Source: Adineta steineri
Taxonomy: Eukaryota; Rotifera; Eurotatoria; Adinetida; Adinetidae
Direction of reading: 5' to 3'
Length of the DNA stretch: 64,000 nucleotides
Assembly (NCBI GenBank): GCA_905250115.1
Contig: CAJNOI010000137.1
Coordinates: 1-64,000 of the forward strand
This document shows, one piece after another, positions 26,539-37,836 of this stretch. How positions within the stretch are numbered: position 1 is the first letter of the stretch; every line of letters begins with the position of its first letter. The notes under the pieces were generated by a model that was not told the DNA's origin, did not search any database, and worked only from the letters and a program-made list of their open reading frames with translations. A program made the translations under genes and the position numbers.

Positions 26539-26888
26539 GTAGAAGTATTAGATTTTGTTATGTGACGCATAAATAGTTTTGTTCTATTTTTTTTTGAAAA
26601 CAGTGTTCTGTATAATATTAATAAATGACAAAGAAATAAAGACAGTATTCTAAACAACTATTTTGTTAAGAGCTACATCATAATACGTTCTATGAAACTC
26701 AGAAATATAAAATATCATTTAAATGTCCAATATATTCTTCTGAAAATTGATTTTACAATGAAATATGTACTTTAAGTTATTTCTTCTTTTTAATATACGA
26801 ACTGTGAAATACAAAAAAAACAAACAAACAGAAATGAGTTGTTGTCTATTTAAATGAAATAACATGAAACAATGATAGTTTAATAACT
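26539..26888. other. spacer between convergent genes
   Basis: 350 bases between the kinase and SmG stops. AT-rich, with likely poly(A) signals (AATAAA-like at about 26632). No gene seen. Confidence 0.6.
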
Positions 26889-27185
26889 TTAACCAAGTCG
26901 CTCAAGTGCTTCAATCATTAAAACACTATTTCCTCGTGCAACAACCATACCAATTGGACGTTTTTCACCAGTTTTAACAGCTTCATAAGCTTCATCAATA
27001 ACTAAATTCATAAATGGATCGAAACCTCGTAATACACCAACAACTGTTCGATTTCCATTTAATTTTAATTGACATTGTTTATCCATAAATTTTTTTAATT
27101 CAGGTGGATTAGCTTTACCTATAAAAAAAATAATTGTCAATGAAATAAAAACAAAGATAGTTGTTCACTGATACTTACCACTCAT
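26889..27185 (-). CDS. SNRPG: small nuclear ribonucleoprotein G (SmG)
   Basis: Two exons: a 7-base first coding exon at 27179-27185 (ATG AGT G) and 26889-27118, joined by a 60-nt intron. The product is 78 residues, like the human protein (76). Sm motif 1 is [20 protein letters not shown], followed by [10 protein letters not shown]; Sm motif 2 is [18 protein letters not shown]. SmG is one of seven Sm proteins that form the ring around the U-rich site of U1, U2, U4 and U5 snRNA in the spliceosome. It starts [16 protein letters not shown], which matches [15 protein letters not shown] of human SmG and fixes the tiny first exon. Confidence 0.95.
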
Positions 27186-28258
27186 GTTTAACAATGAAAA
27201 TTTTTTGAGGAAGAAGAAATAATAGTGAGTTTTTTATCTGAAAAGAAATAATATACTTGGAATAGTTAATTATTTTAAACGAATTTCTATTTTATAAAAT
27301 TAAATTTTATTAAGAAAGACTTATTCAAATCGATTCTACATGTGTAATTAAAAAAAAAGAAAGACAGAAAAGACATTTCACAATACCACCAGTTCTGATC
27401 GAATCAAAATAAAGATATAGGTGTCGCTTGAATACAGAACTTCCACTATTGTAATTATTGAGTTGATACAGTATCATTGTAGAACATTATTCGCAATCAG
27501 TAGATAAGTTTGTTGATGTATTTGCGTGTGATCTTTTTCTCTTCATATATCATCAATCCTAGATATATCTTGTGATGATAAATTTAAATATAGATTGTCT
27601 TCTTAGGAAATAAACGATGTAATCAGGTATTATACGATAAAGATCTAGTCTGAAAATCAATAGAAAAAGTTAAAATCGACAATTATGATTTTGTTATCAT
27701 CATTCGTAAGTCTATTCTCTTAAACAAGAAAAAGTACGAGCTTGATATTTATTTTATATTCTTTAACCAAAATCTGCAACACGTAAAATATTTTCTTTGT
27801 TTCATTCGCCATATTTCAACGTGTTTTCTTATCGATAACTATATATTTAGTTGCTCTAAAGTAAACGAGTGAGATCATCACGATAAGGTCAATTGTCATC
27901 TTCTTCATATTTGTTGCTCTAATTCTTTATAATAAAAAGGACTTAACTTTTCCTACTTATAATATTGAGTACCACTATTTTAATATCGACTGCATTATTT
28001 GAATGAGTATATTTGAACAAAAGAATCCTTATTATCAATATCTACATTCGTTTTTTTGTTCTATATAATACATCTATGTACAAATATTCATGATACAGTA
28101 TTGATATTGAACGCCCTCTTTTTTTACTGTAAAGGCTATAGGTATCTTTTATTGATGCAATGGTGAAGAATGAAATGTATATAATTTGTTTCAATCTATA
28201 TCAACTCTGTATTTGAACTATAAAGAAAACCTAATATGATTTTTTTAGATTTATCTCA
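27186..28258. other. intergenic region between divergent genes
   Basis: About 1.1 kb between SmG (-) and PSMD13 (+), so both promoters should be here. AT-rich, without a clear motif or reading frame. It ends with GATTTTTTTAG, an acceptor 10 bases before the PSMD13 ATG. Confidence 0.5.
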
Positions 28259-29561
28259 ATGTCATCTCGTGTGGCGAATTATCTATCTGAACGTAAATCA
28301 ATCGGTGGTTCATTAGCTAATGAATGGATTGAACTTGAATCTCTTTATCAAAGTCGTTTATGGCATGAATTAACATTACGTGTAGCATCATTTGTTCATC
28401 GTGATGAACTTCAACAAGGTGATCAATTAAAAAAATTTTATGAAAATTTTCTATCAGATTTTGAACATCGTATTAATCAATTAGCATTAGTTGAAATAAT
28501 CATTCCTATAACACGTACATTCAAACATGTGGATGAAGCTATACAATTTATACAACAACTACGTGAAAAAGTTAAAGCAAATTCTTTAGCAGTTTTACTT
28601 TGTGATATAACAATTGGTAAAGCGTATTTAGTAACGAAAAATTTAAATGAAACAAAAAGAATTATTGAAGATTTAACACCAAAATTTGATGAAATCGATC
28701 ATTTAACAACAGTTCATTCAAGATTTTATGATTTAGCATCAAATTATTATCGAGTGATGGGAAATCATAGTGAATATTATCAAAATGCACTTAAATATCT
28801 TGGTAAAAAATTTTTTTTGATAACATTTCAATCATGTCAAATCTGAATGAATATTTCAGTTGATTCTTCATAAATTCATTTTTAACCAAAATCTTTTCAC
28901 CTATCTCGAATAATGCAGAAAACAAGATAACATAACAATTTCTAAAGATTTTTGTTTCTTCTATTCTATTAAAGGTTGTATTGATAATTCATCCATGGCA
29001 TTAAAAGAAAAAGCTGAACGTGCATTTAATCTTGGTTTAGCTGCATTATTAGCTGAAAATGTTTATAATTTTGGTGAAATTCTTCAACATCCTGTACTTG
29101 ATGCACTTAAAAATACACGTGAACAATGGTTAATTGATTTATTACAAGCATTTAATATTGGTGATGTTGAAAAATATGAATCATTAAAATCTGTCTTTCA
29201 AATTCAACCAGATTTACGTATGGCAGAAATAATATTAAAAAGAAAAATAACTTTACTTTGTCTTATGGATATGATATTTGCTGCTGGTGGTGCACGTGCA
29301 TTAAGTTTTAATGATGTTGCTAAAAGAACAAAATTACCTATTGAACAAATTGAACTATTAGCAATGCAAGCTTTATCATTAGGTTTAATACGTGGAAGTA
29401 TTGATCAAGTTGATGAAAAATTAAATATACATTGGGTTAAACCACGTGTTTTAGATTTAAGACAAGTTGCAACTTTAAAAAAACGATTAGATCAATGGAC
29501 AAATGATGTTAAACATATGTCAACATTAGTTGAACATCAAGCTGCAGACATTCTTTCTTAA
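28259..29561 (+). CDS. PSMD13: 26S proteasome non-ATPase subunit 13 (Rpn9)
   Basis: Two exons (28259-28802 and 28975-29561) with a 172-nt intron splitting a Gly codon. The product is about 376 residues, the same as human PSMD13. Rpn9 is a PCI-domain subunit of the lid of the 19S regulatory particle. Matches to the family include LYQSRLWHELTLRVASFV, FYENFLSDFEHRINQLALVE, VHSRFYDLASNYYRVMGNH, EILQHPVLDAL, QWLIDLLQAFN and the C-terminal PCI winged helix (LGLIRGSIDQVDE, WVKPRVLDLRQV), ending VEHQAADILS. The start is the first ATG after a strong acceptor. No defect is seen. Confidence 0.95.
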
Positions 29562-32425
29562 TTTTTGTATTTATGTTATAGATTTTGTTTTTTTTAGCAT
29601 CATTTTGTTAAAACGAGATATCTCGATAAATAAACAAGAATATTGAGTTTTATCTCTTAGTACATGATCAATAAATTGCATTATTTCGTTTTTATTCTTT
29701 TGAAAACTTTAACTCAAAATCATGTATGGAATATGCACATATCAATCTTTTTGAGTATTGTAAGAGAAATTGTTCTTTTTTAAAATTGATTATAATTGCT
29801 GGTATGTGTATTGATTACATGTAGAATTTATTAAGAACAAGAAAAACTTATTGAATAAAAATAGATTATTTAGAATAATGTATAATCAATTGTTTCTGAG
29901 TGTTTATCTAATTGAATCAACAAAATCTCGATATTAAATCTATATAAACACGTACTGCGTTTCAACTTCGAACTTTTAAAACTTATTTCATACTTAGATT
30001 GATGTACTAGAAAAGTAGACATAATATTCATCGGTCACATTGATTTAAGGGAGAAGTTTATACTTCATCCAACTAAATTAATCGAATTTGGAATATTTAT
30101 TCTATGTTGGATACTTTGTATTAATTTGAAATTACATTCAAATAAATCAAATGTCATATCAAAATCTGACCAAATTGTATCCATGAATAGCACGATTCAA
30201 TAGGAATTAAGAACAAATACAAGAAAAAGGTGCAATCAAAATTCACTAAATAAATATTTATACTTTTTTGTTATACAATCAGATATGATTCATAAAGATA
30301 GTGATTATACTTATTCTTAAATTAATAGTAATCAAACAACTATCTCATTTCGGCATTTGAAATGATTTTTATAGTAAATTATTTTTTTTCTTCATAATAT
30401 GAACTATAAATACTATTATAACTCTTTTCTATCATCAGACAATTTTTTTTCTTACATACAAACTCATTTTGAAAAACTTAATATTATTTTTCTTGATTTA
30501 GCAGCAATGATGACTGAATAGACTACTGTTTTTCATAATTCTCACAAAAATATAACAAGAAATTATGATTTCTAACTGTTATGAAATTTTGATATAAAAT
30601 ATTTCGTCTCAAGTTCAGGTTGAATTACTACGCATATTTGAATGTAGAACATGTAATATAATGTGTTGTCTTTACAATAATAAACATATCTTAATTTCAT
30701 CTTCACTTGGTTTTTTTAGAAAATATTCAGTTTTAAGCTATGCTGCTATTCTAGATTATGTTATCGATCGAACGAAAAGTGAATCATAAAAATATTTTTA
30801 TTAGATTTAATAGATTGTATATTTTGAATTCTTAATACTCAAAGTGATACGATGTTATTTTGTTTCCACTGATAGAAGTATAGAATTCTTGTAATATTAA
30901 TAGTTTAACGAATATTTGTTGATCAATATCTTTCAAACAATAACAGACACAAAAAGAATGTTGATTCGCATGAACGATTCTTCTATCAATATATAGAAAA
31001 GAAAAAATATATAAATATTAAATAACAGATAAACATTTTGTCAATCAAAGTCTATTTATATACAAATTTAGCCATTTAATTTTATATCCAATTCTTTTTT
31101 TTCCAATATTCATGAACTAACCATATACAGTTAGTTATCTTCATATTGAAACTTTTAACATATATACAAATGTGATTTCGGAAATAAACTAAACATGTTA
31201 TATTAACACAAGATCAACTTTATCGATATTGCTTAACACCAAATACATGTCAAAATAAATTTCTTTTTCTCACTTCTTAAAAAATACTCAACATCACTAA
31301 TTTGGCATGAGCAGCATTTTGTGACAAACTACACTTAGTTTCTTCAAAAAAGATACTCAAATCTTGTGACTAGAAGCGAAAGAGTTCTAATTTCAATTCA
31401 AATGATCGCTATTGAAAAGTGCTCTACAATAATTCATTTAGGCAATATTCGAAATTTGATCTTTGAAATTTTGCATGATATTTATCTGATTGTTGATAAA
31501 AACTAGAACTAATAATCGAAAGATCAATTCTTTCATTAGTGTTTGTTGATATAAATATAATTAACTGATCCTTTTTTCTGCATACGATTACAAAGTCAAT
31601 GACTCAACTGTATGTGTTACACCTATGCATAAATTTGTTTTTATCTACCCCATTTTTTCTCTTTGATAAAAGTAATCACGATGAGAGAGACGGTTTTGCA
31701 TGAATCATCAGTAATGGACAGCATACATTATCAAATCGATGATTCTCTATTTTTTGTCAAGGTCCGATAAACACACCACACTCTATATTTTACGACTGCT
31801 TTAGTCTTGTTTTGCTTCGAGGCCACATTATACTGTTAACGATTATTGCGCACTAATTTCATACTGACAGGTAGTAGTGAGCATGAAAAATATGAATCTT
31901 ATTACTAACTAGATTAGTAAAAACAAATATATTTTTCTTTCATCGAAATAAAAAAATACACCATCCTCTCCATATCTTTTAATGCAAGGATGATTTTATG
32001 GTGATGATTGTATGAAAACAATAAAATCATTTTGTTTTCGGTTTATATAAAAAGAAATGTATGTAAATTGTGTACACTAGAGAGCGACTATATATGTAAA
32101 CGCAAGCAGAAAAGTAAAGAAACAAATCAATTAGATACACATTCACATGTGCATAAATGTAAGAGAGAAAAAGTGTAATCGAAATAAATAGAAAAGGATA
32201 TGTCTAAAGAGATTTGATCATAACATTGATGATTATTGATGAATGAAATATTCAAGTTTTTTTTACAGTGAACTATTGAAATAGATCACAAAGAGTATTT
32301 TGATTTTTTTTATATTAATTTCTTTATTTAAAAGAAGTATTATATGACAATCGAAATATTGTTGAATAGTTATTTTCTAAAAGAATCAGCGATTAATATT
32401 TGAAATTCATATACAAAAACATATT
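29562..32425. other. long intergenic region
   Basis: Nearly 2.9 kb of AT-rich sequence without a frame over 60 codons that looks coding. It begins with the 3' end of PSMD13. Nothing else can be named. Confidence 0.5.
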
Positions 32426-33567
32426 GAAATTTAATTAGATGTACTTTTCTTTTATTTTACATGTCTTTTCACTATAATTTAATGAGCAAAATACATCATG
32501 AATAGTTACAAATGAAGTGAAACAAATCGTTTCAGAATATATTTTTGTAGACATTTTGTAACATTAATTTTGTATTATCAGTTAATCAACATAAAAATCA
32601 TGTATGATATTCATAAATTTTTAGTATGAATTCATATTTTAGAGTTGTTTATTTCATTATCTGTACTTTTATTTATTATTTTGTGATTACGTGATCATGC
32701 ATTCATATTCTTTTACATATCTCTATAACTACTTCAAATGCTTTTGATTACAAAAATAATGACTAAATTTACATTAATCTATTAAACAGTATTTCAATCA
32801 ATAAATGGAAGTTGTTCTTAGTTTTAATGCTATAGTTAAATGCTATGCTATCGATTATTTTTAACGAACAAATTATTGATGTCAATCAAACTATTTAAAA
32901 ATAAATGAATGTATTAAAGTATTTAGTATAAAAAAATCATGTAGTTCGAATTACTTTTGTTGTTTCAGTGTTAATAATTAGTTTCTTATATATAATAAAA
33001 TAAAAAATTTAATTTTTTCATATGAATGACATACTATACGAACAGAGCAACAAAAGTATTTTCTTCTCTCATGTGTACTACTATTATGAGGAGAAAGAAG
33101 AACTAGTTCTAACCTTTATTTGTACTAAATAGAATTAAAGTTTTAGGATCTTTTTATCAGAGATTACATTTTAACCTTTTCAAAAAGATAATTATGAAAT
33201 CTATTAAATTTTGTTGAATTAAAAATTCAAGTATTGTCTTCTAACTTCATAATTGAATCTTCTAAATCGATTTGACGATCGTTATTAACATATTAATGAT
33301 TGTCAGATAAATATTTACTAGAATAATCATATCTGAAAGTGATTTTTCTATATTTCATAAATTATATGTTCACTATTTATCTAGTTGAAATAGTCTTTCA
33401 TGTATTGTGTATAGGTGTATATTCTATTTTCGTGTTGAATATTTCATAAGAAAGTAGAAAAGTAAAATATAAATGTCATCATTTCGTATTTATTAAGTTT
33501 TTTTTGAAAAGTAACACTATAAAATAGTCATGAAACTAACTTATTTATAAATGAATACAAAAAACAA
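32426..33567 (+). repeat. 1.2-kb dispersed non-coding repeat, copy 2
   Basis: Begins GAAATTTAATTAGATGTACT and ends at ATGAATACAAAA. Direct-orientation partner of 21645-22868. Copy 2 has its own insert of about 65 bases near 32945-33010 and another near 33080-33105, and lacks a stretch present in copy 1. Its right end lies within ten bases of the donor of an orphan exon. Confidence 0.85.
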
Positions 33568-33573
33568 ACTTAC

Positions 33574-33664
33574 CTGATATTTCATCAGTATTATATTCGT
33601 TATAACTGATAAAATAGACAACTAAAATAATACAAAAACAAATCCAAATAGAACAATTAACCAT
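33574..33664 (-). pseudogene. orphan first coding exon with signal anchor
   Basis: Starts ATG and reads MVNCSIWICFCIILVVYFIS then YNEYNTDEISG, with a good GTAAG donor at its end. The hydrophobic run looks like a signal peptide or type II signal anchor. No further exon can be found downstream on the minus strand: the sequence there is repeat copy 2 and then a gene desert. Either the repeat sits in a very long intron or the rest of the gene has been lost. Family unknown. Confidence 0.4.
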
Positions 33665-34594
33665 TTTATTTTATATTTTTATTTTGTAACTGACATAAAA
33701 TGAAGAAGAACAGATGAATAATACAAGATTAGTAAAATAATCGGCTAAATATCAAATCTAAAGATAAGACAAATATTAGTTTATAGTGAGATTCTGAAAA
33801 GCAAACGATATTTCGTTTCAAACTGTAAAAGATTGAAATACTGTTATGATCTGTTCCTTCATGCTCTTAAAAAGAAGTAAAAAGCAAAAAAATAGTGAAC
33901 TTTTACGATTTACTATATCCTTTAATTCATTTTTCGCATGTATTTTATAAATTATATGATTTAAAATTAAATAATCAATAATCGTCTTCATTTTCATTAC
34001 CAATGACAAGTCTATCAATAGATAAACGACTAAATGTTATAGTCTAAGCTCGATTTTGCCGATATCATGGCAAGCCTGTAAAATTGAGATGAGAATAAAA
34101 AAACTAACATATTTTTTTATTATATAGAAACAACGGAATAATTCATGTCCTATGATTCTAAAATCGATTTATTATCGTGACAATTGTGTAAATGGTTTTT
34201 AAAAATATCATTTCAATAACAATATAATCAATGAATGTGGAATATTTCTCAGCACATAGTCAAACAATTATCTTAAAATGTAGAAATCTATATAAAATGA
34301 ATATATATTTTTCTTTTTTCTTAAAATATATTTTTTGTATATCTGTTTCATACACTCATAATCAATATAATCTATCACAAAAAGAAAGAAAAGAAAAGAA
34401 GAGAAATGTATCATTCACGAGGACAAACACATACAACATGCATAAGAAAGAGCAAAAAGAAAAAAAAACAACACCGGTCTGTATAACAATCTATATTTGA
34501 CATTTGACCTTCATTTAGGATAATTTGAAAAACACTAAATTTTAATAATATTGTTGTGAACTGAAATTATACGAAAAACGTTTTATAGGTGGAG

Positions 34595-34960
34595 CAGGTA
34601 GTTCACTATATCGCTTATTATTCATAGCTGTTGAATCTTGTGGTGGATGATAGAAAAGAAGTGTTAGTTATTGGTAATGATACTTCGGAGTAGTAACATA
34701 ATTTGAACAAATACTGTGAACGAAAATGTTAAAAACATATTGATGGAGATAATGAAGGACGTTTGAAAAGAGGAACTAAAAATCGTGACTGATGAGATGT
34801 CCCAAGTGAATTATGACATAAATTTGAAGTCAACGAAGAAATTGGTGTCGAAATTAGTTTAACAGATGAAATGGATGTTGATAAATTATTCGAATCTAAT
34901 GAAGAGAAAACAAGGAAAGAAGAAACTGAAATATATTTTTTTGTTAATACCTATTTCTAA
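34595..34960 (+). pseudogene. decayed coding fragment
   Basis: After an acceptor-like TTTTATAG the sequence reads GAGSSLYRLLFIAVESCGG then stops. Other frames carry coding-like pieces (RKEVLVIGNDTSE near 34652; NFEVNEEIGVEISLTDEMDV near 34820, continuing acidic). Several stops and frame changes interrupt it. The composition suggests a former host gene, family not recognised. Confidence 0.3.
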
Positions 34961-34965
34961 ACATG

Positions 34966-35283
34966 CTATTGTCTAGAAGAATGATTTTTAATTTTGTTGG
35001 GGTGATAATATTGATTGAAAACTGTTGTTCTTGAAGAAAGAATAAATGTTCGTGTGGATGGTGAATAATCAACATGAGATAAATTTATTAATGATGAACG
35101 GTTTGATATTTGATGCATGATGCGATGCATTCCTATTATCAAAAGAAAAGAAATTATCGATCCTTTATAAAACATCTACAAAAAGCCAAAATTTATATAT
35201 CTTACCATGTTCATCGAAATTAGATTGTTCATAACCAACATATATATTTAAATACAAAATGAATGGAAATATTTTTTCTAACA
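34966..35283 (-). pseudogene. decayed minus-strand gene fragment
   Basis: A 75-base exon-like piece (35209-35283) reads FPFILYLNIYVGYEQSNFDE before a GTAAG donor. After a 34-base intron-like stretch, a 69-codon frame (34966-35175) follows in a phase that does not join without a stop. The first piece looks like real protein, the whole does not. Probably the remnant of a gene of unknown family. Confidence 0.3.
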
Positions 35284-36464
35284 GAACTTCTCACTTGGTT
35301 TCGATTTCGATTGTTGAGAGTTGTTTATTTAAGAAATAAAAATAAAAGATTTATGTTTTGTTACAAATTAATTGATATCCATCAGCAACTTCTATGAAAA
35401 GAATCAATTATGTATTAGAATATAATTTTATCATATTATAATTAATAGCTTTAAGGCATTTTTCGATAAATTCTTCATTATTTTGCATATCTAAATAAGA
35501 GAAAATATTTTGTTTTGAAACTAATCAATAAGAATAACAAACATTAATATGAGATGATTTTATAGTCAAATAAAGCCCAAAACAGGCGATGAAATTGTTT
35601 GTATATTTCATTGAAAAAAAAGATTAGAAAAAGTTGTGCTATAACATTCAAGAGAAAATTATGTATAAAAACTCAAAATAATTTTCTTTCTTACAATTTA
35701 TTAGTGAATTCATATGTTTTCTGAGTTATTTTCATTGGTATTAAAAATAATCAAAAGAATTGTAATAAATGAATTCATTGTTTTATTTATTTGATAATAT
35801 TTGTGACAGCCCAGTGATAATCATATATGGTTGACAAACATTAGGATAAAAACGTAAATAAATAAATAATAATTTCCTATAATAGTTTTTGTATATGAAA
35901 CATAACAAACCTAGAGTAGATAATAACGTATTTTTATAAACAATTATTTGTGGATCATAATTTAATAGAATCTAAAAAGATTCTTTAAATTTGCCTTATT
36001 ATTAATATTAAAGAGTACTAGCGACTTATAATATGAATGAAAAAAACAATTTATCAGCGCACTTCATATCTATAAATATTATTTTATATATTTATCATTT
36101 TTATATATAAATGAGATATATGAGCAGTTCACTGTAAAGCTAGAAAAATAAAAAAAAAGAAAAGTTTTCTTTTATTTCATTTATCATTTATCACATTTAT
36201 ATAAATGATATAAATGCATATATTTATAATTTTTATCGTTATTTATTTTCGAAATGAGAACAATCTTCTGAATGTTCATTCATATTATAAGGCGAATTAG
36301 GCATCCCATGATAAACATGACATACCATACTTGTTTAAACAATGTAAACAACAAATGTTGTCTAACTACATGCTTTCGCGTTTAATTACTTTCGTATTTT
36401 TCGTTAATGAGAGAGAACTGATCAAATACTCACCTTTTACTTTCTTCCTACAAAATTTCTAAGC
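35284..36464. other. intergenic AT-rich region
   Basis: About 1.2 kb with no supported gene. A short AT-rich motif of the type TTATCATTT.TATAAATGA recurs around 36085-36210. Confidence 0.45.
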
Positions 36465-36690
36465 AGTGTGCATTTCATACAATCATCCAAAATGGTAGAA
36501 GTATATTGTCGTATTTGTTTTTTCTTCTTATATTTTTTTTAAATCATGCGCGTTTCATCCAGTCACCCAAAATGGTAGATATATATTATCGTATTTGTTT
36601 TTTCTTTTTACATTTTCTATAAGTCATACGCATTTCATACAATCATCCAAAAACAAGGGAAATTTATTATTACGTTTGTTTAATTGCTTG
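36465..36690 (+). repeat. 80-bp tandem repeat, about 2.8 copies
   Basis: The core CATTTCATACAATCATCCAA occurs at 36471, 36551 (with changes) and 36631, an exact 80-base spacing. The first two units go on with AATGGTAGA..TATATT.TCGTATTTGTTTTTTC. The third diverges after its core. Non-coding. Confidence 0.85.
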
Positions 36691-36940
36691 CTTAATATTT
36701 TTTATGAGATGAAACAGAAAGACAGAAAATGAAACACATCAATTGTACATCAGTGAAGCGTATACAAAGAAAAACATATAAAAGCGCTTGCATCTTTACA
36801 TATTCGATCAATTATCTACTTTCATTTATAGCTAAAACAAGTGTATTCGACGCTTCTGTTTCGTCGCCAATCGTACTTAAATCTTATTTCAAGGTAATAA
36901 ACATTATATAATTTCTATTTTATATCTATCATTCAGACGA
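36691..36940 (+). other. spacer with a short uncertain reading frame
   Basis: Holds a 60-codon ATG frame (36729-36911) with basic then hydrophobic composition and a possible GTAATA donor at 36894. No partner exon is found, so it is not called a gene. Confidence 0.3.
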
Positions 36941-37195
36941 TAACCAACACGGAATACCAACACAAATATCCATCAGTATTAATATCATCAAATACAAATA
37001 CCAACATGCATCAGCATCACCACTATGAATCACCAATACAATCATCATCATTATAAACACCAACATCCATTAATATTAACTCCTTCAAATACCAGTACAA
37101 ACATCCATTAATATCAACAACATCAAGCACTAATACCAACATCCATCGGCATCAACACCCTTGAATATCAAGAGAAGCATCCAGCAGCATTATAA
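36941..37195 (+). repeat. degenerate CA-rich minisatellite
   Basis: Five to six imperfect units of about 36-45 bases built on AATACCAACATCCATCAGCA followed by TCAACA.CATCAA. The units have drifted and no long frame is kept. The strand is strikingly A/C-rich and nearly free of G. Confidence 0.75.
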
Positions 37196-37836
37196 AGATC
37201 AGATAATAATAAGGAGATTCTTCAGCACCGATACGACCCAAGATAATTGTCAAAATCCAGCAGCGGTGATAACACGCAATAGTAATACAAATAGCCAGCA
37301 TTACTATTACCATCGAATGGGAATAGGAACACCCATCTGCATGTGTTCCATTATACTAAAACAACAAATCTTCGCGGTGTACGGAAAAGTATTGTAATTG
37401 ATTATTCCTTAATGACCAATGTTCTTAAGTCATATCCAATGAAAACAAAATCAATGAATCTAAGATTTATAGTGGATCCTTAAGCGAACATATTTGATAT
37501 TATCTGAATAAAAATTATTCTGAGTCATGGCTTCTCAAAGAACCAAGTGTTGATCTTGCATGTTTGTTAATCAAATTGTAGATGCATTATTTCACATTTA
37601 TAAGTTCGACTTAGCAACGTAACTTGGATCAAAAGAAGCTTACTCACCATTTGAAGTTGAATGTCTCGATGTGCATAGTTTGACATAGAATGATACCAGG
37701 TCTTAACTAGGATCGTTCTCATAACTAAAAACTTCAAATCTTAAACCAACTTTTCTTTGTCATTTGATTTTCATATAGAAATTTGTTTCAGATTTATTTT
37801 TCATTACAAGACAACACTGTCAATTTGCTCAAAGCC
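37196..37836. other. spacer upstream of the NHL gene
   Basis: 640 bases, less AT-rich than the surroundings. A 78-codon frame at 37161-37397 partly overlaps the minisatellite and has no recognisable feature. The region should contain the promoter and leader of the NHL gene. Confidence 0.4.

Noticed and set aside
33818-34500. Short frames at 33818-34018 (-) and 34231-34500 (+)
   Set aside because: Low complexity, Lys/Asn/Thr-rich near A-runs, no supporting features.
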